A stretch of DNA of 64,000 bases from Stagonosporopsis chrysanthemi (GCA_022560025.1 JAFISE010000110.1:753-64752), one strand, 5' to 3'. Positions 22,265 through 33,780 are shown, counted from the stretch's first letter. Program-made: numbers and translations. The notes: generated by a model from the sequence alone, not told the origin.

Positions 22265-23713
22265 CTAATCGAAGGTAATCTTCTTCGCGCTCTTGGCGCC
22301 TCCAAGATCAATCTTGAGCTTCTTGCTTTCCTTTGCCGCCTTCGCCGCGGCCCACGACGGATGCAGAGGTCCTGTATCGTCTTTCTTCGGCGCCGGCTTG
22401 CTCGTGGCACCATCGCCTCTCCTGTTGCCCAGTGGAGCAGCGTTTTCTCCACTGATGACAGGCCCTCGGCCTCCCTTCGCCTTCAACCCTTTCTCGGCCA
22501 GTCTGCGATCTTTCCTGTTTGCCGGCCTTGCATCGCTGCCTACAGCACCCCGCTTGGCATCCCAGCCCTGCTTGCGCTCGTTCTTCTCAATGTGCTTGGC
22601 TTTGGCGCCGTATTTGGCCTCGGCGAGCTTCTGACGCGCGCGTTGGCCACGGCGATTCTTGCGCGGCTTCTCGTCAAGGTCGGAGGCAGATTCGTCGCCG
22701 GAGAAATAGGTACCGTGGCTGAGGCCGGGGAGGAAGGTCGACGTGGAGGGTCTGGCAGCGTCTTTGGTGGGTCTTGGCTTGGATGCGGCATCGATGGATA
22801 TCGACGAGGCCGAGTCGGAGTCAGAGTGCTCGGAGTCGGAGGGCGGTGCTATCGCCATCGAGCGACTGATGGGCGCGTCCAAGTTGGAGGAGGAGTCGTC
22901 GTCATCGCTGAAGCCGTCAAAAGATGCAGCGTCAGAGCTCCTCGCCGCCGCCAGATTGTCCTCTAGATCACGTGCATCGCTGTCGCTGTCTTCGATACTC
23001 GGCGGTCGCCCGTCGTCGGACAGGTCGCCGTCGCTCTCTTCGCCCGACGAGGGCGCTGCTATCCGTGCATTGAAGAGCCGCGCTGCAACGCCGTCTTCGT
23101 CGCTGACGTCCAGCATGTTGACGTCGACGTCCTCGCCCTCGGCCAATGCTGTGTCCTCAGCAACATGCTTCCGCTTCTTCTCCCTCTGCTCTGTGCCCTG
23201 CATGTGAACAGCACGCTCGGCCTTGCCTGCACCTTCGCTGCCGCCGACAATCTCCTTCAGGTCGTCTATCAGCGCGTCGACCTCCTTCTTCACCGCCGCC
23301 ACTTTGTACAGGCGCGCGAGCACGTTCAGCCTCGCGGGCTCCAAGTCGGCCTTCTCCACGCGCTTCGTGTCCTCTGGGAGCGCCTCGTGGTCCCGGAGCG
23401 TCTTCACCTTTGTAATCGTCCGTCGCACGTGCTGCTCGGCCACCTTGTCCAGATCCAGCGCCTTCAGCACTCGGTACTCGTCGTCGAGGCGTGTGAGCGC
23501 ATTCGTGTCCTTCTTCTGCACCGCCGTCTTCTTGCGCCGGCTGTGCTTCTGCCGCTCGAAGCCCGCGCCGAGTCGCAGCGCAGCCACGAGAGGCTTCTGT
23601 GCAGCTGTGAGACGCGCGGACACGGCCTTCTTCTGGCGTTTGAGAAGCTTCTCCGCGGCGGGCACAGCATCGGAGAGAGCCGGCGAGGCTTCTGATCGCT
23701 TGCGTTTGGCCAT
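22265..23713 (-). CDS. Bud22-like ribosome biogenesis protein
   Basis: Single-exon protein of 482 aa, convergent with the carboxyltransferase (60 bp between stops). N-terminal half is basic and helical (KLLKRQKKAVSARL; HVRRTITKVKTL; LNVLARLYKVAAVKKEVDAL). The middle is a long acidic Ser/Asp-rich stretch. The C-terminus has RKNRRGQRARQKLAEAKYG, GPLHPSWAAAKAAKE and the terminal AKKITFD. This layout and the HPSW...KITFD tail match the Bud22/SRFBP1 family, nucleolar factors for 18S rRNA maturation and 40S assembly in yeast. Assignment is from layout and tail only. Confidence 0.8.
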   Translation of the reverse strand: MAKRKRSEASPALSDAVPAAEKLLKRQKKAVSARLTAAQKPLVAALRLGAGFERQKHSRRKKTAVQKKDTNALTRLDDEYRVLKALDLDKVAEQHVRRTITKVKTLRDHEALPEDTKRVEKADLEPARLNVLARLYKVAAVKKEVDALIDDLKEIVGGSEGAGKAERAVHMQGTEQREKKRKHVAEDTALAEGEDVDVNMLDVSDEDGVAARLFNARIAAPSSGEESDGDLSDDGRPPSIEDSDSDARDLEDNLAAARSSDAASFDGFSDDDDSSSNLDAPISRSMAIAPPSDSEHSDSDSASSISIDAASKPRPTKDAARPSTSTFLPGLSHGTYFSGDESASDLDEKPRKNRRGQRARQKLAEAKYGAKAKHIEKNERKQGWDAKRGAVGSDARPANRKDRRLAEKGLKAKGGRGPVISGENAAPLGNRRGDGATSKPAPKKDDTGPLHPSWAAAKAAKESKKLKIDLGGAKSAKKITFD

Positions 23714-23790
23714 GCTCGCTGTTTCGGCGTTTTCTCGTGGCAGATGTCTGCTTTCTTTGCTGTACCAATGGCAGCGGGAAATTTTTGGGC

Positions 23791-24030
23791 AGTCGCAATC
23801 GATAAGAGCTCGGCTGCACCTGCCCTGCGTTGTGCCTTCGTGTGTAAACCGCACTACCCCGCCGCCATGAACCAACATTGAGCACGGCATTTGTCTCCTT
23901 TCAGATCACACTGGAATAACATCAATTGGAGAGGCAATCAGCTATGCGCTGTTTCCAATTCCCACCACTCGCACAGCTACTATCAAAGATGCCGTTACAC
24001 AATCAACCCTGGCCGACAGCATCACCAAGA
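23791..24030 (+). repeat. Direct repeat copy A (left flank of HET gene)
   Basis: Two blocks, 23791-23880 and about 23924-24030, recur in the same orientation and order at 26221-26300 and about 26684-26785. The first ~38 bp differ at only two or three positions; the second block (GCTGTTTCC..., ACAATCAA.C.TGGCCGACA) is more diverged. This suggests an old duplication or mobile-element remnant. No coding function seen. Confidence 0.7.
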
Positions 24031-24083
24031 TCTGATAAGACACCGTTACTGAGTTGGCCTCAACGACAGTCACAGTTCACACC

Positions 24084-25961
24084 TCATCGAAGCTCAATAT
24101 GCGCGAGTTTTTCGCCTGCTGATGTGGCTTTCTGAATCCTTTTATCCGCAATTTGTCGCTCAAACCCAACAGGTCCAACGTAGATGTGGTGGTCGTCGAC
24201 CCGTCGAATGAGACTCAGATCGTCGCACCCAGTAAGCAGCATAATCTTGTCCCCTACCTCGGCCTCAGGAGGTACGATCGCGAAGTTGTTGCACGCTGTT
24301 CTCCCCACTCGAATCCCCCTCCTCCCTAATCTGTAGAAGTCCCCTCCGGTCCTGTTATGCCGGTCCTGACGATCGACTGTATAGTCAAGGAAACTTAGTG
24401 TGTCCTGTAACTCGCGTAAGACAGCCGACCTCGCACCGATTTCGTGTGGTCCGGGCCGCTTAAGACATAGTTCCGCTGAAAGATTGAAGAACGGCATGGT
24501 CACATCCGTGAAGGCACAGACATACCGCAGAAATTCAACTCCTCGCACAAGCTTTGGTGATGGCCAGTCGACACGTTCGTGGAAGAAAGCTCCACAGAGT
24601 TTAGTGAGTGGATGTTCATCTGGAGAAAATGATTTATTCGCAATCTCGAAAATCTTCTTCATCATGCCAAAGACTCCAGTCAGCCAGGAATGGTAGTGCT
24701 CACGGGCAGCCTCTCCATCTGGGAGTAGCATCATATTCGAAACCATGATTGTGCTAATCTCAGCAAGTGAGTCGATGACAAGCGAAGTTGTTAGCAGGCT
24801 GGACTGCTGAATGTTGATGTCTTCAAAACGCCCGAGAGTGTCATCCCGCCAGGGGTACTTATCGAAGCCGGCTCGCTCTCTCTCGCGGTAATCAAGGGCG
24901 CTTATAACGTATTCACTATCGCAGCCCTCACATCCTGGAAAGTTGGGCACCCAGGTGGGTAAATGCAGCTCTCCAGGATTGCCATTGACCAGTCCGGCCC
25001 TGTTAAGATAACCTAGTGGTAGTATGACCGGATGTGACTTCACAAGGTCTGTGTATTGGGTGCAGAAGTCGACGTAAACATCTGCCACAGTCGTCTCCTT
25101 GTCGTATTGGGGCTGGATATCCAAGCCCGTAACCCCCAACAAAGCATACACATAGTCTTTCGGCTCAGTCGCTCGCAATTGCAATGCGTTCCCCATAAGA
25201 AGAGCCGTGACTTGTAACGTCTTAGTTTCCTCGGGGCTCAGTGCTGCTGTGGGTACCGAAAGAGCATATTTGCGGTACATCGTAACTTTGGGCAGGATCC
25301 AGTTCATGCCCAAACAGGAAACCACTTCTGAAATGTTATCGGGCAACGGATCCTTTTGAGAGAGAATTCGGATTTGTTCTGCCCATGCCTTAATTCTATC
25401 GTGCGATACAAGGTCGAATTTGTGGTCGGCATAGAATACCAAAAGGCTCCGTGAGCTCAAAAGCTCCTGGAAGATCCAAGCCCGACTCCAGTAGGGAAGC
25501 TCGACGAGATCGAAATAGTCCATAAATGCGGCACCATCGACAACAGGACTAGGCAAGTTCTCGAACACTTGTTGGGCGACTTCGTAGCTGTGAAAGTCAT
25601 CGCCTAGCTTCCTTTCCTCCAATCTCTTGGCAATAACAGAGAGTGATTCAAGGATCCTTGGAAGTTTCGAATCTTCAGTCTCCGCTTCTCGGACAGCTCG
25701 AGTCCAATGCGGCTCGACATGAGACAGAGCGTCGAAGAGGCTCTTGGTGATCTCGATTGGTTTGCCGTTGACAATGATCTCCTTTTTGTCTGTTGCGTCG
25801 GCCCAAATATAGGAAATGGCGCAAAAGGGCTGACAATCCTCCAGAGGGAAAGTTTTGAGTTCACAGCGAATCTTTGGGGAGGTTTCGAAGATACGGAGAA
25901 GCCTTATGTCGGCTTCAGGGTCATCAAGCCGCACTTCGTCGTAAAGAGTGTAGGACTCCAT
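24084..25961 (-). CDS. HET-domain protein with shortened HET core
   Basis: Predicted 625-aa heterokaryon-incompatibility family protein in a single exon; start taken at the first ATG (MESYTLYDEV). The family mediates non-self recognition and cell death after hyphal fusion. Visible are the N-terminal HET block (CQPFCAISYIWADATDKKE, VNGKPIEITKSLFDAL), the second block (PYWSRAWIFQELLSSRS) and the typical C-terminal part ending GDKIMLLTGCDDLSLIRRV ... YVGPV. The stretch that normally carries WIDAICINQ and the following IY..A..V.VWLG between these blocks is missing. Only a short unrelated linker (TRAVREAETEDSK) is present, with the frame kept. It may be a diverged or disabled allele. Direct repeats flank it on both sides. 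Confidence 0.85.
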   Translation of the reverse strand: MESYTLYDEVRLDDPEADIRLLRIFETSPKIRCELKTFPLEDCQPFCAISYIWADATDKKEIIVNGKPIEITKSLFDALSHVEPHWTRAVREAETEDSKLPRILESLSVIAKRLEERKLGDDFHSYEVAQQVFENLPSPVVDGAAFMDYFDLVELPYWSRAWIFQELLSSRSLLVFYADHKFDLVSHDRIKAWAEQIRILSQKDPLPDNISEVVSCLGMNWILPKVTMYRKYALSVPTAALSPEETKTLQVTALLMGNALQLRATEPKDYVYALLGVTGLDIQPQYDKETTVADVYVDFCTQYTDLVKSHPVILPLGYLNRAGLVNGNPGELHLPTWVPNFPGCEGCDSEYVISALDYRERERAGFDKYPWRDDTLGRFEDINIQQSSLLTTSLVIDSLAEISTIMVSNMMLLPDGEAAREHYHSWLTGVFGMMKKIFEIANKSFSPDEHPLTKLCGAFFHERVDWPSPKLVRGVEFLRYVCAFTDVTMPFFNLSAELCLKRPGPHEIGARSAVLRELQDTLSFLDYTVDRQDRHNRTGGDFYRLGRRGIRVGRTACNNFAIVPPEAEVGDKIMLLTGCDDLSLIRRVDDHHIYVGPVGFERQIADKRIQKATSAGEKLAHIELR

Positions 25962-26220
25962 GATTGGTGACGGATGATTGGGAATCGGAACGCCCAATGA
26001 AGATGTAAGCCTAGCTTGGAACTTCAGAAGCCAAAGATGCGCATAGGATCCGGGCAGATTCCGCGGAGTCAGCAGCACTCTGATTCACAAATGCTCGTTG
26101 TATTGAACCATTCTGGCGCAAGGCGTACTATAGTAGCCCAAAAACAAAAGTCGTGCTGCGGGTACTCGGAACACGCTGTGACACCATCTGGGTTTGTAAC
26201 ATGTCCAGCCAGCTTGGAAC

Positions 26221-26790
26221 AGTCGCAATCGATAAGTACTCGGCTGCACCTGCCCTGCGCCGTACATTGCTCTATCCCGCCGCCATGCTAACACTGGGTC
26301 ACGCATCTTGTCCAACCTCGTCAACTCAGGACTCCATCAGCTTTGCAGTCGAACGACTCCTTGCAGTCGGCAGGTTGCAACATCTTCTTGCGCTTCCCAA
26401 CTCGAATACGGTATCCCGCACAAAAAGAAGAAGACCTTGGACGTCTCACTGTGAAAACCCCACCATGGGCATATGTGTTATCAACAAGACCAAGTATTGA
26501 AGTTCCGCACCATACACAGCCAAATGCGAAGAATTGGACTGTTGAGACGAATCTATCATAGAATCGCACCGAAGGAGAGGCCAACCGGGTATGCAGTGGT
26601 GGACCGACACGCAATTGCTGCTATCTGCACATCTGATGACCATACGTCTCTCTTAGACTGCACTGAGATGTTACCAGTAGGAACGTAGCCAATCGTTCAC
26701 TGTTTCCAATCGTCAACGCTTGCATGGCCAATGTCAACGATGCTATTCTACAATCAAGCGTGGCCGACATAATTACCAATGTTTGAAGAT
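26221..26790 (+). repeat. Direct repeat copy B (right flank of HET gene)
   Basis: Counterpart of 23791-24030. It holds the same first block (26221-26300) and second block (about 26684-26785), separated by ~330 bp more sequence than in copy A. The interval 25962-27096 contains no other supportable gene. Confidence 0.7.
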
Positions 26791-27096
26791 TTGGAAGTGA
26801 TGCCCTCGGCCACAAACTTAGATTGTAAAGTTTATACAACGAGTATGCGCGTTGGATGCAGCAAATACGCCACCTCAACAAGGCGCAAGGCTAGGTTGAG
26901 CTTGCCCAGCCTCAGCTGAAGCGTCTTCTTGCGCACGATCAGGCCGCCCCTCCAACATTAACCTCCGATATCAACACCCAAGCTATACAGATCATCTTGT
27001 GTGCGATCGAGTTTTGATACGAGCCAAGAAGCGCGTCAACCCCGTGGACCAGTGACTATCCTAGCGCTTGATCAGGCTTAGCGCGTCCAGAGACCG

Positions 27097-29768
27097 ATGA
27101 TGGACACCTACAATCATTCAGATCAGCACGTCTCGATCCACCACAGACCTGTTCACATTTCGAGATGTGCATCAGACCACCGTTATCGCGATGAGAATCC
27201 GGGGGCCCGAAACGAGACGTTCGAGGATAACGATGGACTTGCGACTCCCGGCAGCGGAGAGGCATGGCACAAAGACGGACAACACGGAAAAGACTTCACT
27301 TCCGAACGTGCCCGGAATCTGGAGACAGAAATGCACCAGATCAGCTCAAATCTGAAAGAACATGATAGTTTCCACCCCAGCAAGGAATGCCCGACGCGGC
27401 GAAACTTTTCAACCCCACGATTCACGTTACTCAACGGAGCTATCATCATCATTTGCGGCGTTTCCACAGCTTTATCGGCACTCTTCGTCCTGTTGGCCTT
27501 GAGAGGTCAACGCTATGGAGGTTACATTGGCAACAGTCCCGAGGCAAAGATGAGCATTTCTACGGCCATTATCTGGACATCCGTTTTGGCCAAAACTATA
27601 GAGTTAACATTCGTCACTGGATTTGTGGCTTTCCTCGGTCAGGTGCTTAGTCGAAGAGCATTTGCGAGTGGTGTCTCACTATCTGAACTGACCATGTGGC
27701 GCTGGGTGGTGCAGCCTGGCTCGCTCATTACCCAAACTGAGATTGCAAAATATGCTGGATGGTCACTCCTAGGCGCCCTGGCCATTCTGACTACTATTTT
27801 GTCTACGTTGTACGTGACCGCTGCTACCGCACTTGTACAGCCTGTTCCAAAGTTGAGCCAATGGAACAATAAGGTTTTGGCTGGGACAGTCAGTGCGGAT
27901 TTTGCCGATAGTCTGTCCGTTTCTCAGGGCTGCAAAACTCCACTAGCCCATCTTGACAGTCTATATGGGGAAACCACCTGTTTACAGCTTCAAAATGCGG
28001 GGAGGAGCCTCTACAACCTTGCAACATTTCTAGAAGGTTGGGAGAAATCGACTGCGCTCAACTCGAGCAGCACAATAGACCAGTATATGCGACCAGCTTG
28101 GATCGGATTGCCATACGCGAACTCAACAATTGTCCCACAATGGATCGAAGTAATCAACACGACTGAAGCTTCGAGAATACACAAGCGGGCTATCAACAAT
28201 GTCACGCTCGCTCTACCCCACATTGGTGTCGTCGATGCAATTTTAGACAAGAGAAACCAGATGCCTCAGCCAGACGAGACGAACTCGGTCAAACCATACT
28301 CTCTAGCAGCCTCAGTTCCATCGCCATTCATAAACGTCTTATGTGCCAGTGCAGACGAGACGGAACTCGCGCCCATTGTTTACGACTCATGGAACAACGA
28401 TACAGTAAACGGTACCACTTGGACAAATGCAGGATTGATGGCTTATGCGACGACAAAGAACGTGACCGTACTTGATACTATCTTTGGGTGGAATACGGAA
28501 GACAATGAGACGATGCTTGCCTATCCGCCCGTCTTTGCTAAGTTTCCCAAACCTTTCAATACGATCCTGAATCACACAAGTTTCGCGTGGGGAAGACAGT
28601 CGATATATCTTCTAGGGCAAGGGGGGCCTATGGACGATGGCAAGAATCTTACTGGGCACTACACTCTCTGCAGATTAGATACTGGAATCTCTGAGAGATG
28701 CAGTACTGTCTACAGCGTCTCTGTCGCTGGTAGGAAGACGGAGGCTCATTGCGAAGATCCTCAGGACGATATGGCGTACGTCAGAACCTTGCGCAACGCG
28801 ACCACAAAGATGGGTCTTGCGAACTGGCGAGATGTTGCGTCCCTTTGGGCCGATAGTTTGTCGCTCGGCACGGGGCTATCCGATGCAGAGGCGAGTTATT
28901 CTAGGGTATTGATGATGCTTCAACTCGCGCCCACGAACTCTAGCCAAGGAGACACTGAAGTGGAGCTCGATCCTGCACTGCCCAGCTTAGCCGAAATACT
29001 GGCTGTCTCAGCTAGTGATACGTTGGTTCTTCCCTGGAAGAACACCCCGTTTGTGATGTACTGGGTACGTATTCAGAGCGTGTCACCACAGTGCCGAACG
29101 CTATGCGTTGCGGACCCTGATGAATCAATGCTGACAAAACGAAGAACTATACAAAGCCTTCGCTAGATGAACCCACTACACAATACTTCGAGAGTAAGAT
29201 AAGGTCACAGGAATATGCTTCAGGTGGCGTTGACAGCGCCTCCATGGGTTGGATCGTGATTCTGCTCACGACTTGCATCCTCAACGTCCTCATGTGGATT
29301 TATTTCCTTTTACAGCCCGGACTTGTCACCGATTTCTCTCAGCCTCCGCAGCTTTTTGCTCTAGCAATCAACTCCCCGCCTGCACGAGCTTTCGCGGGCA
29401 GCTGCGGCGGGGGTCCGGAAGGCAAGCAATACAAGGTCGGGTGGCTCCTCAATGTTGATGGCGCGCACGTGTCTATTGAACCAAGGTCAGAATCAAACGA
29501 TAACTTAACCACCGAGTATAACCCCGATGGAGGAAAAACTACCGGAATTGCGAGCGTAAACGCAAGAGACGGAAGTGGCTTTCTTTCAAACGTTTCGACA
29601 GCGCTGAGAAGTGCGAGGCTCAACCTGAGCTTTCGGACTAAATCAACCCAGAGGAGCAGCCCAGCGTCCAACGCCGAGCCGCTCCGGGTTCGAAGCACGG
29701 TCGGAAAAGCCCCATTTTTGCAGTCACAGTACGAGCTGGGCGAGATCGACACCCGGATGCAGAGATAA
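27097..29768 (+). CDS. Large fungal membrane protein with glycosylated ectodomain
   Basis: Predicted 863 aa from exons 27097-29064 and 29145-29768. A polar N-terminus of ~105 residues is followed by three hydrophobic segments (LLNGAIIIICGVSTALSAL; SISTAIIWTSVLAKTIEL; LLGALAILTTILSTLYVTAA). Next is a ~430-residue extracellular-type region rich in N-x-S/T sites and cysteines (for example CKTPLAHLDSLYGETTC), then one more span (GWIVILLTTCILNVLMWIYF) and a cytoplasmic tail. This topology is common in an uncharacterised Pezizomycotina family (DUF3176-like). Exact family membership was not tested and no function is known. Confidence 0.8.
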
Positions 29769-29844
29769 TGTACGATATTGATGAACAGCAGAAGCTCTTG
29801 TAACCATGGTCGTGGTTGTCTTCCGGGCACTATCAGAACGTCCG

Positions 29845-30954
29845 TCAAACATGCAACTGCATGATACCAGCCTGCTTTTCAGCTTCGATACGCTCATTAT
29901 GGGCTGACCAGAACCAGCTGTGTGAAACGCTATCCTCATCGCACTGAGCATTCATACTCTCCCAGGGCTTCGGCGACAATATGTAGTGCACATTTCTGAC
30001 GTGTTTATCTCTCCAGATTGCGTCGTGTACTCCCTTCCGCCGCATCGTCTTCAAAGCATTGTATACGTACGGCAGGGCAATCCAACGGCCCTGAAATAAG
30101 TCCGACAGAAGTGATTGATCAGGGAAAGCATACTCAGCTACCCGAGGGCTTTGTAAAGTAGCTAGAACAAGATCAAACACGGCTTTGCTGGGGTTGATAA
30201 CTTCAAGGCCACCATTCAAATGCTGAAGCCCTGTTGTACAGGGTGCTCCGACTGATTGTGCTTCATCTGGCTTCTCGTGCTGATATGTGAAGGCGCAATT
30301 GGATGGGACCCTACGATAGTCAAACGTCGGGCTCGGCGTCGGCAGAGCGACAGCATATCGCTCGTCGTGGTTGAACTTACCAATCTGCAGGGTAATGACC
30401 TTTCCGTAAAGGATTGCACACACAGGCATGGGAAGCTGCAAAAACCCTGTCGCCTTTCCCTTCCATCTCCGACGGATCAAGTTCGAGCGTCATCAACTCA
30501 TCCATGTTGCGCATGACCAGCATGTCGCTGTCGAGCTGGACGACCCTCTCAAATTCCGCCAGCCCGAAACATGCCAGCTTTGTCCAGCAATCGTTGAAAC
30601 GTGGATCGTTGCTGTAATCCATTCCTGCTGCAGGCGACAAGTAGTCTACTCGACGCTTGCGGATTCCCCGACAATCCAATGCTTTGTGGGCCTCTTTTGG
30701 CAGGTCGTCGGTATAGAGAACAACGAGAGGATATGCAGACTTGGCACGCTTTAGGGAAAAGTCCAGGGTTAGAAGACCGGGCAAGTAGGCCGCGTTGGTG
30801 AGTAGCGTGGTCCATACTGCGTGTGTCGATAGTGTGAGTGATCGTCCCACCAGACGCTGGGAAATATTGGTGCTACATGCAAAGAAGACTTACCACGTGG
30901 TGTATGTGAAAGTTCCCTGTCTATTTGAATGGGATGGCTTTCTGCGTGTGCCAT
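29845..30954 (-). CDS. Glycosyltransferase family 8 (glycogenin/galactinol synthase-like)
   Basis: Predicted 320-aa GT8 enzyme from minus-strand exons 30954-30894, 30816-30381 and 30310-29845 (963 nt in frame). It has the N-terminal nucleotide-binding strand (TTLLTNAAYLPGLLTLDFSL), the TKL.CFGL helix, the metal-binding DxD as D116-S-D118 in VVQLDSDMLVMRN, and the HLNGGLEVINPS segment before the catalytic C-half (PDQSLLSDLFQGRW). GT8 enzymes transfer sugars from UDP-glucose or UDP-galactose with retention. It lacks the long C-terminal tail of glycogenin and has no signal peptide, so a cytosolic galactinol- or glucosyl-type transferase is plausible. The start ATG lies on a 61-nt first exon. Convergent with the preceding membrane-protein gene. 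Confidence 0.9.
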
Positions 30955-32087
30955 ATCTTCGGGTGGAGGGCAGTAAGGTGCTTGTCGAGGCTGGATAGGA
31001 AAGCAAAGGAGGGCAACTCTAGATGCGAGCGCTTGGCAAATTCTTTTTGAGTCGTCTGTAGTAGGAGATGCCATAAGTGCTTACCGACTGTGGATGTACC
31101 TATGCTGTCAGAATGTGAGAAGATATTTAACGCACCAATCATGAGGCGCCACATAGCCAAGTCGAATGTGTACTACACCAATGCAGCGGCATAAATCTTT
31201 CCCAACGCAATCAAGAATCGTATGATGTAAGCTCCGTTATGTAAAGAATTTGTGCGGACTGGTGCAGTAAGCATTCAGCTGTGAACTCATGGCGTCACAG
31301 CCGTTCAACACATGGGCCATTCGTTGCCATCGATTTTCTGCTGCAAGCCTTTGCTGTCTTCGTTTCCTTAATCAATACATTACTTGATACACGTTGATCT
31401 ATTTCACAGGCTTACCTAGATCAGACGGCGGTTGCTGTCACGTGATTCGGTGCCTTCCTCCGTGCTATACTGGTCGACTTCGGCTTTTGCAAGTCGACTA
31501 CCGAAGAGTGGGCGCTTGAGTGGATCCAGTCTTGCGTGCATACGACCTTATCATTCGCATTACCTACCGATGCTCTGAAACTCCGGGATGCGAGCATGAG
31601 CCGAGCAGATATGAACGTATCCAGAATCTGAGGTTTTGTTATGAGCCATCTACTATATCTCATCCCATACTAAGAGCCAACTGTCTAGATATAGAGGATC
31701 TACCTATAGTTAGAATCAAGATCCAGGTATAAGGAGAGCTTTGTTACATGTTTTTATCCCATTTCAATCCTTAATAGCCTACTATTAGTGCCTGCAGAAA
31801 TATGCGGATCCGCCTTCATCTGTTAAATTACACTGGGGACCGCTCCTGGTTGGCTGACATCTATCGTTAATCAATCAGGAGTGATCTACGGCCTAGCGTA
31901 CTTGACTTTAAGGGGTCTGCATTTCTGCAGGCAAGGATTATCCACGCACTATACTACAATGTAGAGAAGGATGTCTAACTGCTTGCCAAGAGTCATTCAA
32001 CTATGTGCCATCATGATGTCAAGTGACAAGTCCTTGAATACGGGAAGCATGCCACCAGACGCCTCTTCAGGCTCCGCTCCCTAGATT
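30955..32087. other. AT-rich intergenic stretch with one short inverted-repeat element
   Basis: About 1.1 kb without a supportable gene. Composition becomes AT- and TpA-rich after 31,580. The element at 31,789-31,933 is the only clear structure. Confidence 0.6.
31789..31933. mobile_element. MITE-like element with 13-bp perfect terminal inverted repeats
   Basis: TGCCTGCAGAAAT at 31789-31801 is exactly inverted at 31921-31933, giving a 145-bp unit with no coding capacity. Similarity continues inwards imperfectly (ATGCGGATCC versus GCAGACCCC). No clean target duplication is visible. It could be a relic of a Tc1/mariner- or pogo-type transposon. Confidence 0.6.
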
Positions 32088-33264
32088 CTACCTCCAATAT
32101 TGGTCTATTATATCTGGGGGTAGTACATCAGACTTTCGTTTCTCACTGTAGATCTTCAAGGGTGCTCCTTTCAGCTGACACACCAGGATCGCAGTTTGAT
32201 TCTGCGTTTTCAGCACAATCTGTTTCAGCTCCTTGAGTAGGTTGACAAGCTTCCGCAGAGCAATCTGATTGGCTGTCTCCCAAGCCTCGAACTTCTCTCC
32301 CAGGTTTTCGCAGCTTACTGACTGGACGGTACCTTCAACATGCTTGCCGGTAATGAGGTAGGGGGTCCTGCCAAACCACAGTTGCGGTATGGCTTTGTTG
32401 AGTTTCACAGTCTTGTGAGCTTTGAGCTCCGCCAGAGATGTTGATGCAACATTCGATCCTTTGAGAACTACCTTGGTGCGTCCCTCAAATTTGTTTTCAG
32501 AGCGACACTGATCAATGGAGTAATTGGCAAGCGCTGCGCTAAGGTCCTCCATGTCTTCTTTGATGGCAGATGCGGAATGCGGCATCCTATCGTCTCCGTA
32601 GCATGCATCAACCTCGAAACGAACAACACAGTCCAGAATCCCCAGCTTGTAGCGCACGACTCTATGGTGGCTGTTAGACCTGTCCAATCCAGCCTGGGGG
32701 ATGGTAAACGCTGTCTCAAAACTATGGCCGTATCCAGAGTTCAGGGCTCCGTGGATCATTTGTCGAGCGTTCTTTTCTCGACGGCTCACGAAAAGCGTAT
32801 CCTTTACCATGTGGAGGTCCACTCGAAATGGATCTTGTCGTCTGCCTGCTGCAAAATCCAGCAGCTTCCGTAGACTGTTACGATTGATAACGATATCCGT
32901 ATCATTAAGTTGTAAGCTTCCGTTCATGACGGATAGAGCCCTAAAGGCAGGCTCAAAAGGGTATTTCGGGACCCGAAAAGCATTTTGGTCGACGTATTGA
33001 TAGCCTTTGTCTCGGCACAGAGTGACTGGCAGTTCCTTCGGACTCCATCGTGGAGGACCACCTACGTGCTATCAGATATCGCTGAGCTAGAGGTGCAGAA
33101 TGAAACCTACCTGGGACGAAGATAGCGCTTCCATCCTTCAACCAGTTGTAAGAGCAGAGTGCTTCGTGACCAAGTGAAGCCGAGACTGCCGTTTCATCTT
33201 CTTGAAGTGAAATAGGCGACACTGTACGCAACAGCGTATCCGCATTCTTCATCAACCAAGTCAT
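32088..33264 (-). CDS. Uncharacterised fungal accessory protein
   Basis: Predicted 375 aa from exons 33264-33111 and 33061-32088; the 49-nt intron joins SYNWLKDGSAIFVPG to GPPRWSPKELP. Recognisable blocks: FVPGGPPRWSP, YVDQNAFRVPKYPFEP.FRAL, NRNSLRKLLDFAAGR, GYGHSFETAF, HRVVRYKLGILDCVVRFEVDA, WFGRTPYLITG, and a C-terminal helix preceding ILVCQLKGAPLKIY. This matches a family widespread in Pezizomycotina that is sometimes labelled geranylgeranyl pyrophosphate synthetase without the isoprenoid synthase DDxxD motifs; I see none here either, so I do not give that function. It appears intact. Confidence 0.7.
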
Positions 33265-33624
33265 ATCGGGATTTTCGCGAGAATTGGAGAATTTTAAGTG
33301 AGATTATCGAGAATAAGCTCAAGTTCGAGTTTGGGTTTGACCAGTTTGAACGGCGGCGCAATGAATCTATCAGAAATGCATACCATACGCAAGGGCGTGA
33401 TAATGCTGAGGTGGTAGAGCGGTACACGCAACCCCGAGTGCGTGGGTTTGTTACTGGAATGTATGTGTCAATGCAGCACACCAATCATCGCGCAACACAT
33501 GGCAAAATCGAAGCTGCAGTGTGTTGATATGAAAATGGAATTTTGCCATCCAACGGAATCGATGCACTTTGCCTTTGAAAAGACTCTCTATTACTATCGT
33601 CTGTGTGTGCTTGCAAGTGAAATC

Positions 33625-33780
33625 TGTGCAGTTGCACCTCACCTCTGGTGAGACGAGGCTGCCTCTCCTGCACTAGCGCTGTTTACAGCTACCCATGTAT
33701 ACATACTGTTCGTAGCTTCACCCAATGGAACCTCAGTTCAATCCTCAAATCTTCCCGCACTGCTTGCACTCACTGCGACA
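33625..33780 (+). repeat. 185-bp repeat family, copy 1 (5' truncated)
   Basis: Shares ~155 bp with copies at 44299 and 55605, ending in the same ACTCACTGCGACA. The 5' ~30 bp are replaced by unrelated sequence. See copy 2 for description. Confidence 0.9.

Noticed and set aside
22205..23870. Several plus-strand frames over the Bud22-like gene
   Set aside because: Antisense of a GC-rich intact single-exon gene; composition mirrors the acidic Ser/Asp codons.
32088..33264. Geranylgeranyl pyrophosphate synthase label
   Set aside because: Family members carry this name in annotations, but the DDxxD motifs of prenyl synthases are absent here.
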